DNA of 64,000 bases from Quillaja saponaria (Eukaryota > Streptophyta > Magnoliopsida > Fabales > Quillajaceae). A model generated the notes under the pieces. That model was not told where the DNA came from and searched no databases. It saw only the letters and a program-made list of their open reading frames with translations. The stretch is from positions 20,148,350-20,212,349 of the forward strand of contig CM055608.1 in NCBI GenBank assembly GCA_029379385.1. Reading direction: 5' to 3'. This document shows, piece after piece, positions 11,023-24,230 of the stretch; positions within the stretch are counted from its first letter, which is position 1; each line of letters begins with the position of its first letter. The translations under genes were made by a program, and so were the position numbers.

Positions 11023-14000
11023 ATATATATATGTATGTATGTATGTATACACACAAATAACTTATTTTTAGGTATTTGACAAAATAGTTAGTTAAAGTTA
11101 AATTTTAATATATACATGAAGATTAATTTTAACATCTACAGGGTAATGTTAAGTATGAAAATTAAATTAATGAATATATCGAATTAATTAACCTTGCTTT
11201 AAGAAACATATTAGACATCGAATTAATTTTGAAGTGATTATTAGTAACCTATGAATTTATGATTTTCAGTTCCAGAGCGTGTCGAGGATATTCTGACATT
11301 GTCATAGACTAGATGGATGGACGAATCACATCCATAAGCTTGTGAGTGGATTATGTGTTTTATGGTTATCAGATTTTTTTATTATTATATTTTTTTTTTG
11401 TGAGACTATAAGTATGTTTGAATTGTTGTGCTATAAAGTAAAATAAATAAATAAGTATTTCATTGATTTAATTGAGTGATATGCGTTTGATATTGATTAT
11501 GATTGATAAGAGCCAACAACGTGAAATTTTATGAGAAATGATTTTTATTTTCTAATTTAAAATCCAGGTGCACCTAGGATATTTGAATTTGATATTTGAC
11601 ATGAATTATTCTAGTACTGATAATTATTTTAAAAACAAATGGAGTGCTCAGTCTAGTTGGGACGAATTGTTACAGAGAATTAAATTGTTGTGCGGGTGCG
11701 TAAATGCCTGGCAGAGAGAGATAATATTGTGCGGGGACAAGTTACTCGTTGGCTCTTTGCTTGTTAAATTATTTGTTATTTGCTTGGTTTTCTGAATGGT
11801 TTGAATTGATACATTGTAATTCATGCTTTAAGTGATTTGTGGTCATATGAGAAATGTAATTATGTACGTACCTGAGTAATTCTAACATACATTTAAGACT
11901 ATGATATATGTGTTGTGTGATGCTGGTACCCTTAGGGCACATGATTTGCTCACTGAGTCATCGCGACTCACTATTTCCTTTGTGGTTGTTTTCTTTAGTT
12001 TTCAGGAATTCCACTGCTGGTTGTAAATGGAATTGTTACCTGCTGATTCTACTGCGGCAAGGTATATCTTGAAAATCACACACTTGGAGCGTAAAGGATA
12101 GTACTTGCCGTCGCCTAGGGTGTCATGCATTATCGTCTGATATATTGTATTTATAATGGTATTATCCTGTTTTGTTAGGAGCAGAGCTCCTCTGTATATT
12201 TTGATATTATCATGTATTGTAGTTATTGCAAACAGGGTATATATATATATATATCATCGGTATGTTACACCATACGGGGAACCCCTGCTAGTATTTTCGG
12301 TAATGTTGTAGTAGTCTTAACTATAATGTATTTATAAGTCGGTGGGACATATTACTTGAGTATTCAGGGTTATAGGGGTATATGGTCACCCATTTCCCTA
12401 TCTAGTCATACCTTCATTTGGGGTGTGACATAAGTTACTCAAATATTTTAAATCACATATCAAATAATCAAATCAAAGTATCTTAGGTGCACCCGGATTC
12501 TATTTCGAATGTAAAAATTATTTTGGATAAAATTCATTTTAATGACCCTGATCAAACACAAACAAAGTCATATGTTAAGCATAATTCAAATAACTCAATT
12601 ATAACACTACACATAATTATTTACCTCAATATAAACATATTCATTCCAATACACACATAAACAATTACACATATTAATCTAGCAGTCAAAGTATATATTA
12701 TTCACTCACAAAGTGTACGGATTCGGTTTGTCGTTCCGTGTAGAACTAAGAGCTTAAATCATAAAGAGCTTCATAACCAAGAGCTTAAATTACAAAGTTC
12801 AATACTAATTCACCCTAAATCTTCATGCCATTTACTTTCCAATTCGTAGTTTTTCACTCTTATTCATACTTAAACAATAAGAATACATTTCATGGGAACA
12901 ATTTAAATACTTAAAGTTAGAGGTTGCCCCTCCCATTGTGATGGCAGGGATACAAGGCAAGGGTACTGCTTTTGCCATTACTGACCATGTAGCCCTCTAA
13001 CTGTTTTAGCCTACAAAGAGTTACACTTAAGAGTGGAGAAGGCCACTATAAGGAACGAAATAAGGCAGCTGCTGGCTGCACCTCAGCTTGGTTGGAAAAA
13101 GGAAGAAACTGCAAGGTGAAGGCAAAATAGGGAAAGACAGCAAAATGGCTGCTATATGCTGCTACCCAAGCAGTTTGGCAACTCCAATATACACCAAATT
13201 TAAGCTTCTAAAGTCTACAAACCAAGAAGACAAAGGTAGATCACAAAGTTGATAAGCTTTGCTGCAAAGAATATGGATTTTACAGCTAGAAAAAAGAGCA
13301 AACACTCATTACTAGGCTATTCTTATTTGCTGCCATAGACAACCACACCCACGTCAAGGGAAGGATGGGAAGGAAAACTTAAAAAAACAAAGGTGTTGCA
13401 CTTCATGTTTATAAACCTACTATGTCACCCTTGTTGACTAGTTTTCAATTCACACACACACACTAAGAGAGCTATACATAAGAGAGAGCAGGTTGAATGA
13501 ACAAAGAAAAAGAGTAAAGCACGTTGGAAGATAAACCAAAATCACTTACCAAAAATAACATTCTTACATGGCTTGAAAGATAGAGCACCAAACTATCATG
13601 GCTGGAAGGGAAACAAAGCAAACTCACCACTTCAACACAATCAAGGATGGGATAAAACTCACAGCTGTACGAAAGGGGCTACAAGGCCAAGAACAGGGGA
13701 GAAAAACATAGAATGACCTAGAAGCAAACAGGGGAAATAAATGAAGAGCAAGGTTAGTGCAAGAAATGAAGGAAATAAAGACAAAATAATAATAATAAAA
13801 TATAAAATTTAAGGTCAAATTTACTTTGCAATTTGTGGTGGAAATTCATCATTCTATATATATATATGTATGTATGTATATACTTGTCTTACCTATCAGT
13901 AAAATTATACAAGTCAAGTTTAACTTCCAAGTCAACCATTAATGTGATGAAAATTAATTATTGCCTTACATGTATATATATATATATATATACTAGTGTT

Positions 14001-14101
14001 CATTTACTTAAACTTTACTTTGTGTAAAATTTTATTTACCTAGTCACGACAAGTTACGTACAAACATTCTAAAGCGTACGTTAAAATATCAGGTTATAAC
14101 A

Positions 14102-14106
14102 AATGT
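14102..14106. repeat. Target-site duplication of copy E, right
   Basis: AATGT, pairing with 6977-6981. Confidence 0.75.
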
Positions 14107-14449
14107 CACATGCTATCTTGGATAGAATTTTAAATTTTGTTTGGTTATAGCTTCCACCATTCCAACACTTCAAAATATTTTTCATTAGCCTCATTGTACC
14201 TAAAGTTAGGCTCCTAAAGGTATAGTTACAATTTAGATATAAAAGGATGGACATCTTCTTGTTCCCTTGCTTTTTGTGTAAGTATACTATTTCATTTTAA
14301 TCTTTTAGCAGTATTATGATTTGCATATGGTTGTGAAATGGAAAAAGATACAGCTGTTGATCTAAGATTTGCTTCATTGGATGCAATTCATTGTAAATAT
14401 GAAAAGGAGCCTCCTTAATTTCTTCAATCTTATACTCACTCTTAAACTG
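14107..14449. other. Short AT-rich stretch beside the hAT remnant
   Basis: This may be the lost 3' part of the hAT transposase on the minus strand, but I see no recognisable dimerisation domain in it. Confidence 0.3.
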
Positions 14450-15970
14450 ATTATAAATTAAAAAGGCATGTATCAATAGCTAACATCTTTAACTTCAGAT
14501 CCAAGACTAAAACCACACTTATCATCAAGTTTGATTCACCCCTGTATTTGTCCAAAATTATTTTCATTTCATTTATTAGAACTTGAAATGAACTTTTCGT
14601 CTTCATTCGAAGCCCTTTATTCAAAACTTGGTTAACCATATAGACCTTAGCAGGATACTAGTTAGATGTGGGGAATAAACTGCTAAAGATCACCTTCGTG
14701 ACTTCATTAAACACTTCTTAAAATCCAAACATCTTCCTTGCATTTTCCTAATCTCTAAATTTGGCAATGCATCAAACGTAGGTTCTTGATGTTTAAAACT
14801 AGGAAATGCACTCTAAAACTCTAGTGCACTAAGCAATATCTTATAAGTAGAGTTCCAATGGGTGGAAACATCAAGAATGAGTTTCTTGGAAGGTAGTGAT
14901 TTTACATATGCACATATTAGACATGATTGAAGCCTGACTTTGGAAAAATTAAAGAACTTCACATTATCTCTTACATTCTCAACGATACCCTCAATTATCC
15001 TTCATACAATGTTGAACCATAATGTTGAAAACATGCACATAACGTAGAACATTGAACAACTTTCCTCCATATATCATTATGTTGTTGATTTTCATATCCT
15101 ATTTCAATGTCCTTAAATATACACCATTGTATGCAAGCATTGTCCACATAGATTTTAATGATTTTTTTTTTTTTAATTTCCCAATGCACAAGATAATTTT
15201 TTTTATATATCTTGCTAGGTTTACTCCATGATAAGGAAAAGGAACATGGACAAAGCTTAAAACCTGCTTCTATAATTTCCAATTGTCAATAAAATGGTTA
15301 TGATTGTCATATATTCAATCATCTGACTTTGAGACTTTCAATTGTCAATTGTCAAAGAGAGACAATTGATAGCCATAAGCTTCTTCATAAACTTTTCTCT
15401 TTCAATTTTGTACACCTTCATATAGTTTTTCTTCCCAGTATTGCAGGATATCTACTCAAATTGAGCATTCAAGACTTTACTGTATAAGATAAATAATGAA
15501 TACTTCACCAAGTTGAATGGAAGCTTATGCACATTATTAGATGTGTTAGTTTTTCTCTAATATTCATTGGTTGATACACCTTAGGTTCTACACAATGAGA
15601 CATAAAAGCAACATCAAAAGAGTTGTCTTCTAGTTGAAGGTTAAGTTGTTTTTGCTTCCTATCATAAGATTTTTTAAACATTCATATCCTCAAATGGTTC
15701 CTTAGATAGCTTGTAGAAGCAATACCATGTTGAATAAGATGATTTTCAAAATGGATATATTAATATCTTTTTCTAGAAGTGTGATGGTCCTGAAATCAAT
15801 CCACACCGTTGATATCCTTTTATTGGTAGCTTTCTTTTGAAACTCCATTGATTGAGCTTCAACATCATCTTTTTAATTGTTATTGGGTCATCATTCGACT
15901 CCAATTGATGAGGAGTAGGAGATGATGATTGCCAACTAGTAACATCAAAGCAAAGAAATTTTTGTAATAA
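14450..15970 (-). pseudogene. hAT (RICESLEEPER-like) transposase, decayed
   Basis: Minus-strand pieces follow the order of plant hAT transposases. An N-terminal part near 15970-15700 contains ISTVWIDFRTI. A middle part near 15420-15290 has EREKFMKKLMAINCLSLTID with NWKSQS after it, like the DTWTS region. KIYVDNA (about 15170-15140) is like the TVDNAS motif of the catalytic core. ILDKYRGESNLMISVVLVLD (about 14560-14490) is like the KYWGECNLLMSIA...LDPR block. Stops and frame changes separate every piece. No terminal inverted repeats or target duplication were found. The BED zinc finger and C-terminal dimerisation domain are not recognisable. Confidence 0.7.
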
Positions 15971-17405
15971 AGCACAAAAAATAGTTTGTAATAATTACAA
16001 TCAATGGCATTAAATATGAGCTCAAGTCGAACAAAAAATTCCAAACATTTCCTATTTCATTCTTTATTTAGAATCTTTGTATCATACTCAATAAAAATAA
16101 AAACAAAATCAAAATGGAAAATAGAAAAATAAACCAATATTCCATTTCATTCCTAATTAAGTACTTAGATTCATACACACTTATACTTACTTATTCTTAA
16201 ATTATCTCCAAAAATTCTAAAGTAAAAGATCAATTATGATTCAAAGAAAGTATATCATCAACCAATTTTTAAAGTGAGAGAATGTTAGGAAAAAAAAAAA
16301 AAAAAAAAACTACAACTAACATGAGTACAATACTGACCTAAAAATTAAAACTCAAAAACTAAAACCTCAAATTTTTAAAACTCCCAAATTTTGAAAATCC
16401 CCAAATTTAAACTAACACAAAAAATTTAAAATAACAGAAAGTAACGCTCACTACTAGAAAAATTATGTTTTCCAATAGACAATGTTTGTTGCAAATCCAT
16501 TGCTAATTTTCGACCAACATAATGTTCATTTTTAAGATGATGCAAAAAAAAAAAAATGTGTGAAAGTTAAAGACAAGAACAAATAGCAACGGAATTGTAA
16601 AGAAAATATTTGACGCTAAATTGCGGGTAAATTTTGTGATAGATTAGTAACAGAATATTTCATTGCTAATAAAAGTTTTTTATTTTCTAACATTTATGAA
16701 CAAATATACATTATTTAGAATTTTTTTTAATTATAGTGTCAGAATTAGTGACAGACAAAATTTCGTTGCTAAATTCCCCATTTACTGTGCACTTAGGGAT
16801 GGACGAGTCCATCTTTAAACCAAAAACAATGTTTTTTTTTGAAAAGAAAAACAACAAAATTGAGTTTGTCGCAATCCCTTGAAAATGTATCCCATACCCT
16901 ATTTCTTCCCTTATTTTTTGTGAACTCAACCACATCTCTCTTCCCTACCAGCCACCATTCACAATTTTGAACCCAAATCTAGCCAGACCATCACTGAAAA
17001 TATTTTTGATGGTTCGACCAACTACCCCTCCCTCACTCACTCCTTCCCACTTCCTCCACCTTTCTGTTCTCTCTTTTTCTTCATTCCCCTTCCCACCCTT
17101 CCCCTTCTTATAATGCATGCCACTAATCTGCTCCAACTAGCAAATTGTCTGCTTTGGCCAGTTATATCAACAACCCTCCCCCCATCTCTCATCTTCTTTC
17201 ATAGCTAAGGTATGTTCTTATTTATATATTTTTTTAATTTTATTATAATATATTATTTTCATTGATTTATTTGTGCTTTGTGTTGTTTTTATTAGATTGT
17301 TTTAGTTTGTAATAAATAATTTTATTTGTTTTGAATATTTTAAATTATAGTTCATATATATTGGTTAACATAAAATTTTTGAGGATTTTCTTTTGTTTTG
17401 TAATT

Positions 17406-17870
17406 TGTTAAATGTATATAGTTTTAGCTTATTCTAGTTATAATCCTTAAATTAGTTTAGAGTTTTAATAGAAAAACTAGATTTTGGTGTATTCAACAAT
17501 TGGAAATTTTTTGGGATTTTTTTTTTGAAATTTGTGAAATGTAATGTAGTTTTATTTTATTCTAGTTATAGTTGTTAAATTAGTCTAAAGTTTTAATAGA
17601 AAAAATAGGGTTTTAGTGAATATGAGTAACAATTAGATTTGTTTTCGGGTTTTTTTTTTTTTTTTTTTGGAAATTTAAATATAAGATACTTTTAGCTTAT
17701 TCTAGTTATAGTTGTTAAATTAGTTTAGAGTTTTGATAGAAAAATAGAGTTTTTGTGTATATGAGTAACAATTAGGTCATTTTTGGGTTTTCGCTTTTTT
17801 AGATTTGTTAAATGTAAGATACTTTTAGTTTATTCTAGTTATAATTGTTAAATTAGTTGGCTATAGTGAA
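17406..17870. repeat. Four-unit tandem repeat, about 125-140 bp per unit
   Basis: Units begin near 17406, 17532, 17668 and 17806. Each carries AAATGTA..., TTTTAGCTTATTCTAGTTAT and AGTTTTAATAGAAAAA with a run of T between units. They lie inside the CACTA element, upstream of its transposase. Confidence 0.75.
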
Positions 17871-18839
17871 GTTGTGAACTTATGGATTGATAATTTTACT
17901 TGTAATGAACTAGTGTATATGTGATTGATTGTTACATGTTATATGTGTTGTTTTTTAGATTATTACAGGAACTCAAGTGTTTGTTAAATTATTAAATCTT
18001 TTTGATGAATTTACTAGCATGTAAAAGTTGAGATTTATTGATATAGATGTTAAATTATTTTCTTAGAAGAATTAGTGATTTACTTGGTATTTATTAACAT
18101 TGTACAAATATTCAAAATTTAGATTCCAGTTCAAGAATCGTTACTAAGCACAATTCAATTATGTTGTTCTTTCTAAATAAGTTTAACAACATTGAATTAC
18201 CATTAGTTAACGATTCTTGAATATTCCAAAGTGGACAATTGGACAATTTAAGAAGCGATACATATCATTCACTACAACAATAGCTTAATTCGACATTCTT
18301 TTAGTTTAAATTGTAGTTTCATTTCTCTGGCTGAATATATAGAACGGTGTCATTATTATGTATATGTCGTGTGCTTAGGAGATAATAAAAAAAAAAATTG
18401 CCGAAATTTTACCAAAATAGAATGAACAGTAGAACTATCACTAGAATGATTGTGTTGTTTTCCTGAATGGGATGTGATTATATTACCTTTAAGAATGAGT
18501 TAAAGCTATTAAAAATCATTCACATATCAATTATTTACCTAAAATATAAAGTTCAAGTTATGTAAAAATTTTCTTCTTTGTTTTAGTTCAAAAAAGTTGC
18601 AGGATCATAGTTGAATGTCTAATTGGAGGAATTCCAATAAGATAAAAATGAATTTAAAGATAGGATTGAAAGTTCACAAAATTTGTAATTGAAAATGAAA
18701 GAAGAATTGTGAATGATAAAATTTCTCTGATGTCCTTGTGTGGTATGTAAGAACAAGAAGTGGGGGGACTTGTTTGAATTTCAAAACATTTGTGTAATAA
18801 GGATTTTAAAGATGGATATTTGAATTTGATATTGCATGG

Positions 18840-19900
18840 TTGGGAGATAGTGGATCTTCTGAAAACCCGAACAATCCCCTACTAGGTAATCTGAACCCTT
18901 ATATTGATATGGTCATGGATGGTGTTCTTTGACGCATATAAGGAAGAGGTAAATCTATATGAATCCAAATTTTATGACTTATTAAAGTATGCTAATGAGC
19001 CTTTATGAGAAGATTATGATGAACACATTATCTTGTTTGCAACTTCACAACTATTAAGTTTAAAATCTAAATTTAGTATGAGTGAAAAGCAGTATGATCG
19101 AATGATTGCGATTATCAATAATATGATGCCAAAAATAGAGAAGTTATTCGATAATTTTTACCAATCAAAGGAGTTAGTTCATGAACTGGAGTTGGAATAG
19201 AAGCAAATACATGCATACCCAAATAATTGTACTTTATATTATGACAAAGATGAAGATAAGACAATGTGCCTTGTTTGCAATCATTAACGATACAAGCCTA
19301 AGAAAGCTCGTAAATCAAAACAAAAAAATTATTTATAACAAGGTATTACTGTACTTTCCAATTATTCCAAAACTTCAAAGATTGTATATGTCAAATAAAA
19401 CTGTAAAACATATGAGATGGCATAAGGAAGGTGTTTGTCGGGAACCAATTTTAATCACTCGCCTGCTGAATGCTCTAGCCAGAAAGAAATTTGATGTTAC
19501 TCACCATGAGTTTGCAAGTGAGATTTGAAATGTTTGTCTTGGGATTTCTATCGATGGATTTAATCTGTTGGTAATTCAAGTGCTTTCCTTACCTGTTGGC
19601 CTATTTTTGTTACCTCACACAATTTACCGCAGGGCATGTGCATGAAAAGAATATCAATATTCTTGACATTGGTTATTACTATTACTACCTCACCAAAAAA
19701 GCATTTAGGTGTGTTTACTTAAAACCTTTGATGCATGAGTTGAAAATTCTATGGGATGAAGGTGTCTTCACTTCTAATGCTCATTAAAAACAGAATTTTC
19801 CTAATGAGGACTTCCTTTTTATCAATTAGTGATTTTCATATATATGAGATGATATTCAGGTGGAGTTGCAGTGGAAGACTTGCTTGTCCAATTTGCATGA
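18840..19900 (+). pseudogene. CACTA TNP2-type transposase remnant
   Basis: Pieces in transposase order are: an N-terminal block with SLKSKFSMSEKQYDRMIAII (about 19060-19120); YYDKDEDKTMCLVCNH, the CPxC-like cysteine region; FPIIPKLQRLYMSNKTVKHM and RWHKEG (about 19357-19430); KKFDVTHHEFASEI then a stop at about 19527; and a last block LKPLMHELKILWDEGV (about 19720-19765). These match the PLIPRLQRLFMS..MRWH and PLIDELKELW motifs of TNP2 proteins. Stops and frame changes show it is inactive. The MNWSWN start of the longest frame is not a real start. Confidence 0.8.
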
Positions 19901-20055
19901 AAATAAATATATCATTTTAGCTCAAGAATTATGATAAGTGTTCTTGGTTTGATTGTCACCGATAATTATTGCTAATGAACTATTTGTTTTGAAGAATTAA
20001 GAATGTTTTCAAAAAGGAAATTTGTTGACAAATTAACACCATCCCTAATGATTTA

Positions 20056-20255
20056 ATGTATCACGACCAAATCTAGAGTCATGATTGGCGTGAGAACTAG
20101 GGTAAGACAAGGCTCACCTTAGCTCAAGGTAGCCTCAAATTAATATCAAAGTACAAGAAATAGACAATGCAATAATTGATAAACAAAATAGATAACAACA
20201 TTCCCAAAATCTAATGTGACTGTGGAGCAACACTAACAGAATAACAAAGTATCAA
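20056..20255. repeat. Unassigned repeat fragment cut by copy C
   Basis: Starts TATCACGACC and contains GACAAGGCTCACCTTAGCTC; its right part (AATCTAATGTGACTG near 20215) resembles a phrase of the TGTCA family. It may be an LTR fragment of a related family. Low certainty. Confidence 0.3.
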
Positions 20256-20757
20256 GTTCCTGTCACACCTCGCACGGAGGCATGACTGGCAAGAGAAATG
20301 GATAACTAAACTTCTGTGACCCTGACTTCAAATCAAAGAGGTACATATGACCCTCGACCAAATTAAAGATTAAAATAAAGTTTAGAAAACACATTTTACA
20401 TAAAAATGCTTATTTACAAAAACATATAATAATTTAACTAAAAATTTCGGCAGAGGTTCTTTGTAAAGTAGAACATGCCCAAAATACAAATATATAATAC
20501 TTGGTTATATTGAACCAGTTAATAATAACAACAATATACACAAGGAGTGCCGCTTCATTTTATACAACAACAAAAAAACTGAACTATTACACAATACAAA
20601 AATCTAACACCCAAAGCCCTATTATGACTGCAAAATTCCATCATTTGACTTTAAGTATGTGATCCTAAATAAATACCTTGCCAACGCTATTGGAAAATCA
20701 CGTACTCATCGATGATGTAAACTAGAATTGTGTTACTAAGAAAAACATCAACAAGGG

Positions 20758-20996
20758 TGTCATAACCCAATAATTTTTTACATATGTTTTAGAATTATTC
20801 GTACGTAACTTATTGTAATTAGGTGGATAAAAGTTTACACGATGTAAAATTAAAATAAACAAACACTTATATATTTATGCATGTAATTAGGAAATTAATT
20901 TTCAACATGTTTTATTGGTTAATTTTAAAAAATTGAAATTAACTTGGGTAAATTGATGTGTGTAACACGTGTAAATAAAAGAATAAGCTAGAAAAC

Positions 20997-21036
<40 letters not shown>

Positions 21037-23449
21037 GACAAGATTAAATTTAAACCACACAATTGAATCTTGACTTTGACCATAGAGTATTTTTTTTTTC
21101 TTTCTTTTCCCTTCGATTTTGGACACCATTGCCTCATTTTTCTTTTCCCTCATTTCTGCAACAGAGCTTTGTTCTCTTTACCACCCTGTTTTGCTTTTTA
21201 TGGCAGCTATGCTTACTTCCTTTTCTTGCCATCAAGATTCACCTTGTGGGTGAGCTTCCTTCATCCTCTTTGTCTTTTAGTTGTGGGAGCTTCTTTTTGG
21301 AAGCTTTTAGGAGTTGGAAATCAGCTCACTTGGTGCAAATCAACAGTTTTGTATATCCCTTGTTCTTGTTTTTTTCTCCTCTATCTAATACATCATCTTA
21401 GTCGTAAGGGTAGTTGGAGTAAGGGGGTTGAACGTGCAGGGGAGTAACTAGTTGTCTTGCACCTTGCTCCACCATGCACTACCTTTGGAGGAATAACAAG
21501 ATGGCTGAGGTAGTCACCAACACCAAACCATGACGGCTTTTCAAGTAGGCAGCTGCTAAAAGCTTAATTTTGTCATGTTTAGAGAACTTGGATTATGTCT
21601 TGCTTAAAGGATAGCTGTGGGAGCTTATAAGGGTGATAATAACCCTATGTTGAGCTTGATTTCCTTGCTCTGATTTTTTGTTTCTTGGTTAGCTATTGGT
21701 GAGATAGTAAGGGTAAAGAATTGTAACAAGTAATTTGATTATTTACTTAGCTAAGGTTGCCAAGTATAATATTTGGATATTCCATTAGTTTAATTGTTAT
21801 ATATGTATTAGATTTTGAGAATTGGTGAGTTAAGTTAAGGATTAGATAGATTTAAATTAGAGGTGTGACTAAAAGTTAAGAAAAAATAAAAAATAGGAAT
21901 GATAATTATATGAAATAGAAAAGAGTAGTTTAAATCTTAATTATACTTAGAATTAGATATATAGTATAAACTCTTGACTAACTTTAAGTAACTAATTTAA
22001 GTTTAATTCAAGAATTCGAATATGAGTAATATAAGGAGTTATGAGATTATATTGATTGTATTGGGAGGTATATATGTATATGAAGTCCTACATGTGAATT
22101 AGGAAGAAATGTGCATTCTATGTGTTGGACAAAATGCTTAAGAAAACTTAAATGTTATTATATTTATAGAAGTTGATTTACATAAATATCAGTTAGTTAT
22201 ATGGTGAATTAAGAATCATGAAATTAACTATAATATGATTACTTTAAATAATATATATATATATTTATTATTTTCAGTTTTGGATCATGTCGAGGATATT
22301 CTGACACTCTCACAGACTAGATGGAATGACGAACCACATCTTTGAACTTTGTGAGTGGATTACGTGCTCTTTGGTTGCTAGATTAATATATGATATTGTT
22401 TGTGTAATTGAGTAATGTTGTTTTTATTTAGTAATATATATTGGAATATGTGGTGCTTAATTTGAGTTATTTGAATTATGTTTGATATGAGAAATTGCTT
22501 GTGATTGATAAGGGCCAATAAAATGATTTTGTTTCCCAAATGAATTTTTTTTCTCCGAAATGGTTTTTACTTCTGAAATAGAATCTAGGTGTACTTAGGA
22601 CATTCTGAGATATTTTGAAATAGTCAAGTACTTAGCCCTAGTAGGATGGATATATACGGAGCATAAATTTGGTGTGCAGGCACAATAACTGCTTGGTGGG
22701 AGGATATTTGGTGTGCGGGTGCTGAGTTACTCTAATTGGCCCTCTGTATTCTTTGAGCTATTTACATGTTTGATTTCTTTGTTATATTACATGAAAGTGC
22801 TTGATTAATGTTATGTTTTTACCCTCACATACTTGTGAAATGTAATTATCTTTGAATTCAGGTTATGCAATAATTAATTGATCTATGTATTTTGCTTATG
22901 CTTTGATTGATGCTAGTATCATTAGGGTACGTTTTTCCTCACCAAGTTCTTGTGACTCACACTCTCCTATGTTGTTTTTTTTTTTTGGCATCAAGAGATC
23001 AGTGCTCGTCGTGTAGGGATTCGTGACTTGTGGTATACTTTGGAATCACACACTTGAAACCAAGGGATGAAATTGCAGTCACATTAGACTTTAAGTTTGT
23101 TGTATTTTGTTGTGTATAGTGGTTTAGCTGTGGATGTTAATATGATGTTTAGAGCTAAGCTCCTTTGTGTATATTGGCACTATTCGTTACTAATTGTTTG
23201 TAACTAGCTTATACGTATATGTATTATCAGGCATGTTTCACTTTACAGGGAGCCTCTGTTAAAATTTTCAGTTAAATGTTATGTGTTCAATAACAAATCT
23301 ATATTTTTAATTTAATTCAATAAAGTTTTCTTTGTTTTAACTATAAGTGTTCCAAAGTCATATATGTTCAGTTGTGATAAAGTCAGGGTTACAGAGGTTT
23401 GCTTATCCTATTCCTTCGGCTAATCATGCCTTCGTTTAGGGGTGTGACA
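20758..23449 (+). mobile_element. TGTCA-family element copy F, nested in copy C
   Basis: Complete: starts TGTCATAACCC at 20758 and ends GGGGTGTGACA at 23449; 2692 bp. The flanks AAGGG (20753-20757) and AAGCG (23450-23454) differ at one base. It carries the conserved TGTCGAGGATATTCTGACAC at 22289-22308 and AATAAA at 23319-23324, 125 bp before the end, in the position expected of the R/U5 part of an LTR. No coding capacity. This is the best copy to use as the family reference. Confidence 0.82.
21003..21032. repeat. (AT)n microsatellite
   Basis: About 15 AT units inside copy F, placed like the TA runs of other copies. Confidence 0.95.
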
Positions 23450-24230
23450 AAGCGAGGAATAAGTCACAAGGACGTTTGGGGGTGTGCTAAAGCGTGAGGT
23501 AAATCACAATGACTTAGTGAGTGAAAAACGTAGCTAAAGTATACTAGCATCACTTAATACATAAATAAAATATATAGATCAAGTGATTTTAGAATAACAT
23601 AAACTCTAAAAGAATTAAATTTCACACATACATAAAAATAGAAAACATAAAATTAAACAAATGCAAGTCACGCAATACACTATACAAAAAACTTAATCAA
23701 AGCACACAAAGGGCCAATTAGAGTAACTCAGCACCCCCACACCAAATACATATCCTCTATGGGCAATTTTTGCACCCGCACAACAAATATATACTCCTTA
23801 CATATCTATCACCCGGGGCTAAGTTACTCAAGTATTTATAATCACATATCAAATAGTCAAATTAGAGTGTCCTATATGCACCTATATTCTATTTCGTATG
23901 TAAAAATCATTTCAGATAAAAATTAGTTTTATTGGCCCTTATCCAACATAAACAAAAATCAAACATCAATCATAATTCAATTAATATGCAAAGATTAACT
24001 ATAAAGCATTTAATTCAAATAGCTCAGTTATAACAGTACAAATTCCTATTTATCACTATATGAATATATTCATACAAATTCATCGAAACAAATAAACACA
24101 TTAATCTAGCAACCACAAAGTAGTGTTTTCCACTCACTGTTATACAAATCCCACTCGTCGTTCTTTCTTGAATTCACGTGTGTCATTAGCTCCACAACAT
24201 GTTTCAAAGCTGCAATTAAATTTTCCTTAT

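Larger units (their letters stand above)
7815..12430 (+). mobile_element. TGTCA-family element copy B, nested in copy E and carrying a LINE
   Basis: It starts TATTATAACCC (aligned with TGTCATAACCC of other copies, two transitions) and ends GGGTGTGACA at 12430. The 5-bp flanks are TCAGT (7810-7814) and TAAGT (12431-12435), one mismatch. A 1.9-kb LINE and its duplication account for 9067-11008; without them the copy is about 2.7 kb, the same as copy F. It contains the conserved segment GTCGAGGATATTCTGACA at 11281-11298 and the family phrase GTGACTCA-like near 11960. Non-coding apart from the LINE. Confidence 0.75.
6982..14101 (-). mobile_element. TGTCA-family element copy E, split by copy B
   Basis: On the plus strand it starts TGTCAAACCC at 6982 and ends GGTTATAACA at 14101. 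The duplication AATGT flanks it at 6977-6981 and 14102-14106. It is interrupted at 7815-12430 by copy B, which is in the opposite orientation; without that insert it is about 2.5 kb. The sequence reads through the insert (the GGATCTCAGTTA / AAGTTACTCAA join) in the same order as in copies A and C (the GGGGCTAAGTTACTC region). No coding capacity. Confidence 0.8.
16449..20000 (+). mobile_element. Decayed CACTA (En/Spm) transposon
   Basis: The left terminus reads CACTACTAGAAAAATTATG at 16449, a typical plant CACTA end. Subterminal DNA to about 16800 has repeated GCAACGGAA / TTGCTAA type motifs in both orientations, such as ATAGCAACGGAATTG and TTTCGTTGCTAAATTCC. A TNP2-type transposase remnant follows at 18840-19900. 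I could not find the right inverted end, so the limit near 20.0 kb is approximate. Confidence 0.65.
20261..24230 (-). mobile_element. TGTCA-family element copy C, split by copy F
   Basis: Left end TGTCACACCTCGCACGGAGG at 20261. It follows the same landmark order as A and E and resumes after copy F at about 23455 (GTAAATCACAATGACTTAGTGAGTG; GGGCCAATTAGAGTAACTCAGC; CATTAATCTAGCAACCA). Similarity fades near 24230, well short of a normal end, so the 5' part of the element seems to be lost. GTTCC at 20256-20260 is the expected place for its target duplication. A GTTCC at 24283-24287 exists but has no element-like end before it. Confidence 0.65.

Noticed and set aside
21063..21447. Two overlapping hydrophobic ORFs of 112 and 125 codons
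   Set aside because: They lie in the pyrimidine-rich part of copy F and are not conserved as frames in copies A, B, D or E.
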